DNA from: Nitrosomonas sp. | Lineage (GTDB): Bacteria > Pseudomonadota > Gammaproteobacteria > Burkholderiales > Nitrosomonadaceae | Length of the DNA: 64,000 nt | NCBI GenBank assembly: GCA_016703745.1 | Contig: JADJBK010000007.1 | Coordinates: forward strand, 1-64,000 | Reading direction: 5' to 3' | Part shown: in pieces, positions 53,684 through 63,000 of the stretch | Numbering within the stretch: the stretch's first letter is position 1 | Layout: each line of letters starts with the position of its first letter | Notes under the pieces: generated by a model | Database searches by the model: none | Told to the model about the DNA's origin: nothing | The model's input: only the letters and a program-made list of their open reading frames with translations | Translations under genes and position numbers: made by a program

Positions 53684-53878
53684 ATGAGAACCAAACAAAC
53701 AACTATCTTTGCAGCTACTGCAGTATTACTTTTTACCCTGGTCGGATGTGAGGAACCAAAGGGTGGGTTAGAGCTTAAGGATCCTAAGCCAGAGCTAAAG
53801 GGAGACGCGTTGCACTGGACGATAAACGGCCCGGTTGATGCGTCCGGTAACCTTATTGCACCTGAAGAAGCAAAGTAG
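53684..53878 (+). CDS. trbK: TrbK, entry-exclusion lipoprotein
   Basis: The 64-residue lipoprotein (FAATAVLLFTLVGCEEPKGG) is in the trbK position and of trbK size. In RP4 it prevents uptake of a second copy of the plasmid. AAAGGAG precedes the start. Confidence 0.8.
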   Translation: MRTKQTTIFAATAVLLFTLVGCEEPKGGLELKDPKPELKGDALHWTINGPVDASGNLIAPEEAK

Positions 53879-53910
53879 TCATTAAATCTTGTTATTAGAG
53901 GATCAAACCG

Positions 53911-55053
53911 TTGAATAAACCGAGCCTAGCCCTTCTTTTGTGCGCCCTGACGCTGATGCTGTTCTCTACTGCTGCATTTGCAGAGTTGGCCTATATCGAT
54001 CCAGCAACGAACCAAGGTGTCCTCGACCAGGTGACTCAAAAGTTCCTCAGTTCAGCCAAAAACTGGCACATCATCTTGGAAGCAGCGGCGACACGCCTGT
54101 TCTGGTCACTGGTATTAATGTCAATGGTATGGACATTTGGCATGATGATTCTACGCAAGGCCGATATAGGGGACTTCTTTGCTGAATTTACCCGCTTCAT
54201 CATCTTTACAGGGTTTTTTTTCTGGCTGCTAACCAATGCTGTATCAGGACACAACATTGGCGGCACCATTATTGAATCCATGCAGGTATTGGGTAGCCAA
54301 GCTTCAGGGCAGACTGGTCTGGCTCACGGAAATATTGTGGAGATGGCTATAAAGCTATGGCACTCGCTCACTCAAAACTTATCTGTCTGGAATCCAGTTG
54401 ATAGCTTTATTGCCGCTGTTCTCACCCTAATCATTATGATTGTTTTAACTGTTATTGCAGTCAACATGTTGTTCCTCATAATTTCTTCCTGGGTGCTGTT
54501 GTATGCCGGTATCTTTTTCCTGGGTTTTGGTGGTGCGCGGTGGACATCGGACATCGCCATTAACTATTTCAGGACGGTATTAAGCGTCGGCATTGAATTG
54601 CTTGCGATGACATTGATCATTGGCATTGGCGGTTCCTTTCTGAGTAATTATTACGCAAAAATGAACCAGAACATCCTGAACTTTGAAGAGCTGGGGGTCA
54701 TGTTAATTTCTGCGATTGCATTTTTAATATTGACTTCAAAAATACCCTCAATGCTGTCAAGCATTGTGACTGGCGGTGGTTTCAATAGTAGCGGGGTAAC
54801 TAATTATACGGGGGGTCAGGTAATGGGCGCAGCAGCCACATCGCTGGCCATTGCGAGTATGGGGATGACCAAGGCAGCAAGTGCATTGGGATCAATCGCT
54901 TCAGCAGCGAAAGGCGCCATGGGCAGCAGTAGTGGAATGGATGCGGTTAAGTCAGCAGATTTTGGATCGATAGGGGGAGAATTTGGCCCGCCCAGGCAGA
55001 GTAAGGGCGTATCAAACTATCCTTTTGGAACTCCTCCTGAAAGACCCAAATAA
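53911..55053 (+). CDS. trbL: TrbL, VirB6-like membrane protein
   Basis: The 380-residue polytopic protein starts with TTG after AGAGGA. It has a signal-like N-terminus, five or six hydrophobic segments (e.g. FWSLVLMSMVWTFGMMIL, LFLIISSWVLLYAGIFFLGF) and a Gly/Ala/Ser-rich tail typical of TrbL. Confidence 0.92.
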   Translation: MNKPSLALLLCALTLMLFSTAAFAELAYIDPATNQGVLDQVTQKFLSSAKNWHIILEAAATRLFWSLVLMSMVWTFGMMILRKADIGDFFAEFTRFIIFTGFFFWLLTNAVSGHNIGGTIIESMQVLGSQASGQTGLAHGNIVEMAIKLWHSLTQNLSVWNPVDSFIAAVLTLIIMIVLTVIAVNMLFLIISSWVLLYAGIFFLGFGGARWTSDIAINYFRTVLSVGIELLAMTLIIGIGGSFLSNYYAKMNQNILNFEELGVMLISAIAFLILTSKIPSMLSSIVTGGGFNSSGVTNYTGGQVMGAAATSLAIASMGMTKAASALGSIASAAKGAMGSSSGMDAVKSADFGSIGGEFGPPRQSKGVSNYPFGTPPERPK

Positions 55054-55077
55054 TATGACCAGGCAAAAGTATCGCTG

Positions 55078-55362
55078 ATGAAAACATTAACGGTCATTAT
55101 TTATCTGATGCTACTCGCAAACCCAGCTCACGCCAAAGACGCTTGCGCGACAGTCTTGTGCATGGCAGGCATGTTGCAAGGGTCGGGTGTGGTGAGCAAT
55201 TGCAGTCAACCAGTCGAAGACTATTTCAGCATTGTTAAATTTCTACATGGTGGAATTAGTTGGAGCAGGACATTTAAAGCGCGTGGAAAATTCCTCAATC
55301 AGTGCTCGGCCAACAATGGATGGGGAGACAAAATTAACAAGGCATATGGACGTGTCCTGTAA
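55078..55362 (+). CDS. trbM: TrbM-like secreted protein, short
   Basis: The 94-residue product has a signal peptide (MLLANPAHAKDACATVLCMA) and a Cys-containing domain (CATVLCMAGMLQG ... NQCSANNGWGD) like TrbM. RP4 TrbM is about twice as long, so this is a short form. Its role in RP4 is dispensable. Confidence 0.75.
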   Translation: MKTLTVIIYLMLLANPAHAKDACATVLCMAGMLQGSGVVSNCSQPVEDYFSIVKFLHGGISWSRTFKARGKFLNQCSANNGWGDKINKAYGRVL

Positions 55363-55389
55363 CAAAACACTATTCACAATGGAGTCGCC

Positions 55390-56121
55390 ATGCATAGCAA
55401 ATTAATGATGATCGTCGTGTTAGCACTATTACTTGGCGGGTGTGCCAGCATGAATGAGAGCCAGAAAAACACCGCACAAGGCACTGGACTAGGTGCAGGC
55501 GCAGGTGCCGCCGTTGGCGCAATCATTGGTGCGCTTGCAGGTGATCCCGCCCTTGGTGCAGGGATTGGCGCCGGTGTAGGTGCAGCCGGTGGCTATATCT
55601 GGTCGTCACACATGGAGAACCAGAAAAAACGTATGGAACAGGCGACTGCCGGTACCAATATCCAGGTCACGCAAACCGAAAACAATCAATTGAAGATGAA
55701 CATCCCAGGGGATTTTTCATTCGATAGCGGGAGTGCAACCATCAGACCGGATATGTACCCGATTTTAAATAGCCTGGCTGATGGATTGCGAAGTAATCCG
55801 CAGTCACAAGCCATGATTATCGGGCATACCGATAATACCGGTAGCGATGAGATCAATAATCCGCTCTCGATTAATCGCGCAGGCAATACACGCGCCTATT
55901 TAGTCAGTCAGGGCATCGCATCGAATCGGATTGCCATTGATGGCCGCAGTTCTTACGAGCCGATAGCGCCCAATGACAGCCCCGTTAATCGTGCGAAAAA
56001 CCGCCGGATAGAAGTTTTTATGTTCGAGCCGCAACAACAGCAGCAGCAAATACAACAACCATACCAACAACAACAGCAAATGCAGCAACAATACCAACAG
56101 CCAATCCAGCCGGTATATTAA
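55390..56121 (+). CDS. OmpA-domain lipoprotein with Gln-rich tail
   Basis: The 243-residue protein has a lipobox (LALLLGGCASMN), a glycine-zipper segment (residues about 32-75), an OmpA-like peptidoglycan-binding domain (FDSGSATIRPDMYPIL, NPLSINRAGNTRAYLV, RAKNRRIEVFM) and about 30 Gln-rich residues at the end. It lies between trbM and trbN with 4-28 bp gaps, so it belongs to the operon, although OmpA domains are not part of the classical RP4 trb cluster. Confidence 0.8.
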   Translation: MHSKLMMIVVLALLLGGCASMNESQKNTAQGTGLGAGAGAAVGAIIGALAGDPALGAGIGAGVGAAGGYIWSSHMENQKKRMEQATAGTNIQVTQTENNQLKMNIPGDFSFDSGSATIRPDMYPILNSLADGLRSNPQSQAMIIGHTDNTGSDEINNPLSINRAGNTRAYLVSQGIASNRIAIDGRSSYEPIAPNDSPVNRAKNRRIEVFMFEPQQQQQQIQQPYQQQQQMQQQYQQPIQPVY

Positions 56122-56124
56122 CAA

Positions 56125-56556
56125 ATGATGGACTTGCCGCCAGACATGCAGGAACGGATTGTGTGCTCAGTGACTGCAGCGATCAAATATGAAATACCGG
56201 CCAATATTTTACTGGCCATCGCTGAGAAAGAGGGTGGCAAGCCGGGTCAATGGGTAAGCAACCGTAATGGCACTCACGATGTGGGCACCATGCAATTCAA
56301 TACGGCCTATCTACCACATGGGATCACAGCGGACGATGTGGCGCAACCAGGTTGTTATCCGTTTGATTTAGCAGCCTGGCGGGTGCGACAACATCTTAAA
56401 CATGACCAGGGCGATATCTGGACAAAGGCGGCTAACTATCATTCCCGGACGCCAGAATATAACGCCAGGTACCGCGATGATTTAATTGCCAAAGCCGCAA
56501 AATGGGCAGTCTGGCTCGAAAATTACCTGATTACAGCAAATCGTCAAGAAAAGTAA
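56125..56556 (+). CDS. trbN: TrbN, lytic transglycosylase
   Basis: The 143-residue transglycosylase has the catalytic Glu in ILLAIAEKEGGKPG and the family motifs HDVGTMQFNTAYLP. It opens peptidoglycan for the channel (VirB1-like). No signal peptide is obvious at this start; ATG at 56125 or three codons later. It is the last gene of the operon. Confidence 0.88.
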   Translation: MMDLPPDMQERIVCSVTAAIKYEIPANILLAIAEKEGGKPGQWVSNRNGTHDVGTMQFNTAYLPHGITADDVAQPGCYPFDLAAWRVRQHLKHDQGDIWTKAANYHSRTPEYNARYRDDLIAKAAKWAVWLENYLITANRQEK

Positions 56557-56591
56557 TGCGAGGTTTTATTCCGATTCGCTGTTTGTAATGG

Positions 56592-56626
56592 ACAGGGTTA
56601 TCCACAAAATACGGGGATAACCCTGT
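56592..56626. other. Stem-loop with DnaA box, second copy
   Basis: ACAGGGTTATCC and GGATAACCCTGT (56592-56603 and 56615-56626) with TTATCCACA at 56598-56606. The spacer is one base shorter than in the first copy. Confidence 0.5.
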
Positions 56627-56741
56627 GTGTAACCAGTGGGCAACCATCCTAAGTACGAGGGTACACGATGGACATTGCCGCTGCCTTATTCAGGGCAAAA
56701 ACCCGATGGCACATTTGTGTTTTGTAAAAGGAGTGCGTGTA

Positions 56742-56948
56742 ATGAAAAAGTCAGAAAATGAAAGTCAGGAACCAGACCTGAAAACCATGGATGAAGTGAT
56801 TGACGAGAAGCTCATCGACATGGAAACACCGGGCTTTGCGGCTGAATTCAATCCGCTGGAAGCGGACAGGATCGGTGCATTTGAAGAAGATGCGCTGAGC
56901 GAACAAGATGCCTGGGAAAGCGCCATTGATGTAATCGAGCACACCTAA
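56742..56948 (+). CDS. Small acidic protein, second copy
   Basis: This copy is identical to 246-452. The same AAAGGAG site is present. It leads directly into the fusion gene. Confidence 0.65.
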   Translation: MKKSENESQEPDLKTMDEVIDEKLIDMETPGFAAEFNPLEADRIGAFEEDALSEQDAWESAIDVIEHT

Positions 56949-56970
56949 TCATAATAGCTAAGGTAATCCG

Positions 56971-59277
56971 ATGAAACCCAATCGTAACGATGCTACCAAG
57001 CCAAAAAAATCATTTCACGAAACCGTCGCTGAGAACCTCATTAAACAGCTCAGGCAGGGCACTGCACCCTGGCAAAAGCCGTGGAAACCCGGTGATCCAC
57101 TTTTAACATTACCCCACAATCCAACAACTGGTAAACGCTACCGTGGAATTAATATCCTCCATCTGATGAGTCAGGGGCGTACTGATCCGCGCTGGATGAC
57201 GTATAGACAGGCAGCAAGTCTGGGCGCGCAAGTGCGCAAGGGTGAGAAAAGCATCCTGATTCAATACTGGAAGTTCAATGATGAGCGCATTAAAAAAGAT
57301 GAGCATGGTCAGCCCATTCTGAACAGCGAAGGCAAGCCTGTTAAAGAACAATTCAAGCTCGAACGTCCAAAAGCGTTTTACGCCACGGTGTTTAATGCTG
57401 AACAGATTGATAATCTACCCAGACTTGAGATTACATCCCCTGACTGGGAACCGATAGAGCGTGCTGAGCAAATATTACAGGCATCCAAAGCCGTCATCCA
57501 TCATGGGCAAAATGACCGGGCATTTTACCGATCATCATCTGACGAGATTCACCTGCCGCACAAAGAGCAATTTCAAAGGCCGGATCAATATTACGCAACC
57601 GCATTGCATGAACTGGGTCATTGGACTGGGCATGAGTCACGTCTTAATCGTGATCTGGGTAATCCTTTTGGTAGTGAAGCATACGCAAAAGAAGAATTAC
57701 GCGCTGAAATTGCCAGCATGATTTTAGGTGGTGAACTGGGTATTGGTCATGATCCAGAACAACATGCTGCTTATGTGGGTTCATGGATTAAGGTGTTGGA
57801 AGACGATCCGAAAGAAATATTTCGTGCGGCTGCCGATGCTGAGAAAATTCAGGATTATGTGCTTTCATTCTCACAGCAACAAAAAGTTGTTGAACAGGAG
57901 GAAATCAGGATGGATCAGATCAAACAGGACGCACTGGCCGACAGTACCCGCCAATACCTGGCTGTCCCTTATGTTGAAAAAGATCAGGCCAAAGCTGCCG
58001 GTGCGAGCTGGGACAATCATGCCAAGTCCTGGTACGTCGGAGACAATGCTGATATTCGCGCACTAGAACGCTGGTTGCCGGAGAATGTAGCCAACCAACC
58101 GGAACCTGCAATAGATCCTCAGGCGGAATTTACCGAATTATTACGTTCTCATGGCTGCATTGTAGACGGCCATCATCCGGTGATGGATGGCAGCAAACAA
58201 AGAATTAAAGTCGAGCATGACGTTTCCGGCGAAAAATCGGGCTTTTATGTCGCGCATCTTGACGGTCATCCTGCCGGATACTTTATCAATAACCGCACCA
58301 AGTCCGAGACACGCTGGAAAGCCAAGGGGTATTCTTTAAATGACGAGCAAAAAGCAGTACTTTCGGCACAAGCTGTCATTCAGCAGCAAAACAGAAAAAT
58401 CGAGCAACACGAGCAGCAATTGAAGGTGGCTGGGGAAATCAAGGCATTGCTGGCAATCGCACCGCTAGCCAATGCCGAGCATCCCTATCTGTTGGACAAA
58501 AATGCCCGACCGGGTGATTTAAAGATCGTGCCACAGAATGCGGATGATTTACCAGACGACTCCATCATCAAAATCGGTCAGGATTGGCAAGCAGCCAAGA
58601 TATTGCGTGAGGAAAATCCTGGCAGTATTGTTCTAACCGCTGGTGATTTATTGTTACCGGTGCAAGACATCGATGGCCAGATCTGGAGTGTGCAAACCAT
58701 ACAGCCTGGCGGAGGCAAGTTTTTTGTGACCGGCAGTAAAAAGGAAAGTAATTTCTACGTGGTTGATGGGCAGGGCAGAGGAGTGGGTGCCCTGGACGAT
58801 GCACTGATGATCATCATCGCCGAAGGCTATGCGACCGCCGACACTTTATCCCAAAGCCTGGATTGCCCGGTGGTTGCCGCATTTGATTCAGGTAATCTGC
58901 CCAAGGTCGCTCAAGTCTTGCATGAAAGATACCCGCAGAAGCCGACTGTGATCGCCGGTGATGATGATTTCATACAGGAATCGGTCAATGGTACCAATCC
59001 TGGCCGGGAAAAAGCCATCGAAGCCGCAAAGCTGGTGAACGGCGAGGCAGTTTTTCCGATTTTTGCACCGGGTGAGCAAGTGTCAATGAAGCTCAGTGAT
59101 TTTAATGATCTGGCGAATAAAAGCACTTTAGGGGTTGAGGGTGTTAAGCGCCAGGTTGGTTCTGTTGCTGCGAGCGCATTGGAACAAGCCAGGGATCAAG
59201 GCAGAGCTAGAAAATTGACAAACGGTCTTGAACAAAACCAGCAGGAGAATCAGCAAAAACGAGCACTGGCCAGGTAA
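56971..59277 (+). CDS. ArdC-metallopeptidase-TOPRIM fusion protein
   Basis: The 768-residue protein has an ArdC-like single-strand-DNA-binding N-terminus (FHETVAENLIKQLRQGTAPW, YRGINILHLMSQG), a zincin motif HELGHWTGHESRL (HExxH, residues about 212-224), a DUF5710 segment (YLAVPYVEKDQAKAAGASWD), and a C-terminal TOPRIM-like domain (IIIAEGYATADTLSQSLDCP, FDSGNLPKVA, GDDDFIQESVNG). ArdC protects incoming single-stranded DNA; TraC-type primases have a similar build. It probably acts on the leading strand during establishment. Confidence 0.82.
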   Translation: MKPNRNDATKPKKSFHETVAENLIKQLRQGTAPWQKPWKPGDPLLTLPHNPTTGKRYRGINILHLMSQGRTDPRWMTYRQAASLGAQVRKGEKSILIQYWKFNDERIKKDEHGQPILNSEGKPVKEQFKLERPKAFYATVFNAEQIDNLPRLEITSPDWEPIERAEQILQASKAVIHHGQNDRAFYRSSSDEIHLPHKEQFQRPDQYYATALHELGHWTGHESRLNRDLGNPFGSEAYAKEELRAEIASMILGGELGIGHDPEQHAAYVGSWIKVLEDDPKEIFRAAADAEKIQDYVLSFSQQQKVVEQEEIRMDQIKQDALADSTRQYLAVPYVEKDQAKAAGASWDNHAKSWYVGDNADIRALERWLPENVANQPEPAIDPQAEFTELLRSHGCIVDGHHPVMDGSKQRIKVEHDVSGEKSGFYVAHLDGHPAGYFINNRTKSETRWKAKGYSLNDEQKAVLSAQAVIQQQNRKIEQHEQQLKVAGEIKALLAIAPLANAEHPYLLDKNARPGDLKIVPQNADDLPDDSIIKIGQDWQAAKILREENPGSIVLTAGDLLLPVQDIDGQIWSVQTIQPGGGKFFVTGSKKESNFYVVDGQGRGVGALDDALMIIIAEGYATADTLSQSLDCPVVAAFDSGNLPKVAQVLHERYPQKPTVIAGDDDFIQESVNGTNPGREKAIEAAKLVNGEAVFPIFAPGEQVSMKLSDFNDLANKSTLGVEGVKRQVGSVAASALEQARDQGRARKLTNGLEQNQQENQQKRALAR

Positions 59278-59344
59278 AAAATGATCAATCTCTTTGCCTT
59301 TCTCCAAACAAAGCAGCGTTCAATTAGGCGACAGGTTGAGCAGG

Positions 59345-59767
59345 ATGTGCGGCGGTATTGAATACCAAAATCAGAAGATTTATTTCCCGCAACCTGATGC
59401 GCGGCTGCCTGTGCGTTTACGAAATGGCAATGTCACCTGGGTAACGTGGGGCAGACGCAAGGACGAAGCCCTCGGTAAATTTCCAAATGGCGGTTGGGCA
59501 CGCCTCAATTCCATCAAGAGTGGCAAATGGAAGCCATGGCATCCAAGGCCAGTCTTAATTGTCGCTGATCAGTTCATGGAAAAAGATCAGGAGAAACAAT
59601 CCCACTGGGTACCTTTAGGCACAAGCATGATGATTCAAGGGCTATTGGCAGAAAGGAATGATGAGCTGCGGGTTTATGTGGTAACAGTCAGCACACCGCC
59701 AGAGTATGCCTGGATACATGATCGTTGGCCGAGGTTGGTTCGGCTAGATCAATGCAATGGACCCTGA
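59345..59767 (+). CDS. SRAP-family (YedK/HMCES-like) protein
   Basis: The 140-residue form begins MCGG, placing the catalytic Cys at position 2. GGWARLNSIKSGKWKPWHPR and VLIVADQFMEKD align with the SRAP core ARxET...P-DGFYEW, and YAWIHDRWPRLVRL with the motif IHxRMP (catalytic His). SRAP proteins cap abasic sites in single-stranded DNA by a covalent link. Finding it in a plasmid's leading region fits protection of entering single strands. The Asn of the canonical motif is shifted, so activity is not certain. Confidence 0.7.
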   Translation: MCGGIEYQNQKIYFPQPDARLPVRLRNGNVTWVTWGRRKDEALGKFPNGGWARLNSIKSGKWKPWHPRPVLIVADQFMEKDQEKQSHWVPLGTSMMIQGLLAERNDELRVYVVTVSTPPEYAWIHDRWPRLVRLDQCNGP

Positions 59768-59930
59768 TGTGCATGGCGTGGTTTTGTTGGAATTTACAAA
59801 AACCAATATAGAATTATCAAAAAATATTTGTGACAGCTCAGCATGAAGCAGGCTGAAGTGGATTACCCATGAAGGCGTGACGAAGTAATTCTAATGGGTT
59901 CTGTCGCAAATATTCGTAAAGTGTAAAGCC

Positions 59931-60134
59931 ATGATCCGCTGCCATCTCGCCCGCATGATGGGCGAACACAAGATGCGTATTGCCGACGTTGCCAGAGAAA
60001 CGGGCTTGAGTCGCGCCACGGTGACGTTGCTCTATAAAGAAACGGCGCAGAAAGTGGATCTGGAAACCATTGAGAAGCTGTGCCTGCTGTTTGAATGCCA
60101 AGTAGGCGATCTACTTGAGCTGACCCAACAATAA
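59931..60134 (+). CDS. Cro/C1-type HTH regulator, second copy
   Basis: This copy is identical to 3433-3636. It is a likely control protein for hsdM. Confidence 0.75.
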   Translation: MIRCHLARMMGEHKMRIADVARETGLSRATVTLLYKETAQKVDLETIEKLCLLFECQVGDLLELTQQ

Positions 60135-60231
60135 ACAGGTTTGTCCGTTAAAAGATAAAGACCCTTTGATAAGGCATTTAACGACATCCAATAAACGACT
60201 AATACCAAAAAAAAACAACAGGAACTACAGA

Positions 60232-61803
60232 ATGACAAGCATCCAACAACGTGCCGCCCTACAACGCCAGATCTGGGCCATTGCCAACGATGTGCGCGGC
60301 TCAGTAGACGGCTGGGATTTTAAACAATATGTCCTGGGCACCCTGTTTTATCGCTTCATCAGCGAAAACTTTGCTCTCTATATTGAGGCCGGTGACGACA
60401 GTATTCATTACGCTGCGCTTAGCGATGAGGTGATCACGCCAGACATCAAAGACGATGCCATTAAAACCAAGGGTTACTTCATCTACCCAAGCCAGTTGTT
60501 TGCCACTGTGGCTAAAAACGCCAACAACAACGAAAGCCTGAACACCGATTTGGCCGCGATCTTTTCCGCTATCGAAGCCTCCGCTAATAGCTACCCCTCT
60601 GAGCCGGACATCAAAGGGTTGTTTGCCGATTTCGATACCACCAGTAACCGACTCGGTAATACCGTTAAAGACAAAAATCTGCGTTTAGCGGCCGTTTTGA
60701 AAGGCGTGGCAGGCTTGGATTTTGGCCATGATTTTTATGAAAAGCCTGATGCCGCGCAAATTGACTTGTTCGGCGATGCCTACGAATTCCTCATCTCCAA
60801 CTATGCCGCCAATGCCGGTAAATCCGGTGGTGAATTTTTTACCCCGCAGCACGTATCAAAGCTGATTGCCCAACTTGCCATGCACAAGCAAACCAGCGTT
60901 AACAAAATTTATGATCCAGCGGCCGGTTCTGGCTCGCTGCTGCTGCAAGCCAAAAAACACTTTGATAATCACATTATTGAAGATGGCTTTTGGGGGCAGG
61001 AGATTAACCACACCACCTACAACCTTGCCCGTATGAATATGTTTTTGCACAACATCAACTACGACAAGTTCAATATGCAGCTGGGCAACACCTTAACAGA
61101 CCCGCACTTTCTGGATGATAAACCCTTTGATGCCATCGTCTCCAATCCGCCCTATTCGGTGAAGTGGATAGGTAGTGATGACCCAACCCTGATTAACGAT
61201 GATCGCTTTGCGCCAGCAGGTGTGCTCGCACCTAAATCCAAAGCCGACTTTGCCTTTGTGCTGCATGCACTAAGTTACTTATCCAGCAAAGGCCGCGCGG
61301 CCATTGTTTGCTTTCCCGGTATTTTTTACCGTGGCGGTGCCGAGCAGAAAATTCGCAAATATCTGGTAGATAACAACTATGTGGAAACGGTTATTTCACT
61401 CGCACCCAACCTGTTTTTTGGAACCACCATTGCTGTGACCATTCTGGTGCTCTCCAAACACAAAGCCGACACCACCACCCAGTTTATTGATGCCAGTGGT
61501 TTATTTGAAAAAAACACCAATACCAACACGCTTACCCATGACCACATCGAACAGATCATGCAGGTGTTCGATAGCAAAGCAAATGTGGAACACTTCGCTC
61601 AATCCATACCGTTTGAGAAGGTGTCCGCTAACGACTACAACCTGTCGGTGAGCAGCTATGTAGAAGCCAAAGACACCCGCACAGTGACTAACATTGTTGA
61701 GCTAAATACTGATCTAAAAATTACTGTCGCTAAGATCACCCAACTGCGTATTGATATTGATGCGATTGTTGCCGAGATTGAAGGCGATGAGGTTGAAGCA
61801 TGA
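60232..61803 (+). CDS. hsdM: Type I restriction-modification methyltransferase HsdM
   Basis: The 523-residue adenine methyltransferase has the HsdM N-terminal helical domain (LQRQIWAIANDVRGSVDGWD), GEFFTPQHVSKLIAQ, motif I DPAAGSGSLLLQ and motif IV NPPYS. The start MTSIQQRA is that of the family; a frame back to 60166 adds unconserved codons. It forms a complex with HsdS. With no hsdR in view, it would act as a methylase only. Confidence 0.92.
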   Translation: MTSIQQRAALQRQIWAIANDVRGSVDGWDFKQYVLGTLFYRFISENFALYIEAGDDSIHYAALSDEVITPDIKDDAIKTKGYFIYPSQLFATVAKNANNNESLNTDLAAIFSAIEASANSYPSEPDIKGLFADFDTTSNRLGNTVKDKNLRLAAVLKGVAGLDFGHDFYEKPDAAQIDLFGDAYEFLISNYAANAGKSGGEFFTPQHVSKLIAQLAMHKQTSVNKIYDPAAGSGSLLLQAKKHFDNHIIEDGFWGQEINHTTYNLARMNMFLHNINYDKFNMQLGNTLTDPHFLDDKPFDAIVSNPPYSVKWIGSDDPTLINDDRFAPAGVLAPKSKADFAFVLHALSYLSSKGRAAIVCFPGIFYRGGAEQKIRKYLVDNNYVETVISLAPNLFFGTTIAVTILVLSKHKADTTTQFIDASGLFEKNTNTNTLTHDHIEQIMQVFDSKANVEHFAQSIPFEKVSANDYNLSVSSYVEAKDTRTVTNIVELNTDLKITVAKITQLRIDIDAIVAEIEGDEVEA

Positions 61804-62937
61804 GCAGCATGAGTTATATGGAAAAGCTGCTTGATGGCGTTGAGGTAGAGTGGAAGGCGTTAGGTGATGTTGTTGCGATTAATACCGGTCAAAAGCCATC
61901 TGAAATTCTTGATAGTGCGACAGATTTTGATTATATCAATGCTGGTACATCTAGGTCAGGATATAGCGCAACTAGCAATTGCGAAGGTGACACGGTTACA
62001 ACTCCATCCCGAGGGCAAGGAGGGATCGGTTATGTAGGATATCAAAAAGATCCGTTTTGGTTAGGTCCTTTGTGCTACAAGATGAAGTCACTTGATAATG
62101 CTTTTTTGATTAATAAATATATCTTCTATTTTTTCAATCAAAAAGCGCATTGTTATTAGGTTTAAAAAAAGAAGGTGGAGTTCCTGCTGTCAATAAGTCT
62201 GATTTGGCTAGATTAGAAATTCCAATCCCCTGCCCAGACAACCCCAAAAAATCCCTAGAAATCCAAACCGAAATCGTCCGTATTCTGGACACCTTCACCG
62301 AGCTGACCACCGAGCTGACCACCGAGCTGACCACCGAGCTGACCGCCCGCAAAAAACAATACAACTACTACCGCGAGCAGTTATTGAGCTTTGAAGAAGG
62401 GGAAGTGGAGTGGAAGACGTTGGGGTCGGTAGTAAATATAAAAAATGGTAAAGACTGGAAGAAGTTAGGGGCTGGAAATATTCCTGTATACGGTTCTGGC
62501 GGTGTCATGCTGTATGTTGACACTTTTGCTTATGACAAGCCAACGGTGTTGATTCCAAGAAAAGGATCAATCACAAATATCTTTTATGTTGAATCGCCAT
62601 TTTGGAATGTCGATACGATTTACTACACCGAGATTGATACCGACCAAATTATTCCTAAGTTCTTCTATTACTTTATGAAGACGCTAGATTTAATGCAGTT
62701 GGATACTGGCTCTGGCAGGCCTAGTCTTACACAAGCAATATTGAATGAAATTAAAGTCCCCTTACCAATGCTGGCTGAGCAAGCTCGTATTGTTTCTATT
62801 CTCGATAAATTCGATGCCCTAATCAACTCCATCAGCGATGGCTTACCCCGCGAAATTGAATTGCGCCAAAAGCAATACGAGTATTACCGCGATTTGTTGT
62901 TGAACTTCCCAAGCCGGGTGCCGAGGTAGCGGCCTAA
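61800..62937 (+). pseudogene. hsdS: HsdS specificity subunit, second copy, frameshifted
   Basis: One T is missing from the run at about 62135, breaking the frame that is open in the first copy. Downstream, this copy keeps the frame where the first is broken (about 62583). Near the end one C is missing, giving a stop at 62929 instead of 62937. Combining both copies gives one intact gene. Confidence 0.8.
62300..62347 (+). repeat. 12-bp repeats in hsdS spacer, second copy
   Basis: Four units of GAGCTGACC(A/G)CC, as at 5801-5848. Both copies agree in unit number. Confidence 0.8.
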
Positions 62938-63000
62938 TGCATCATCTAAAACCCGTAGGGACAAACTGCTCCCAGCTACAGCCATAAGGAAGGAACCCTA

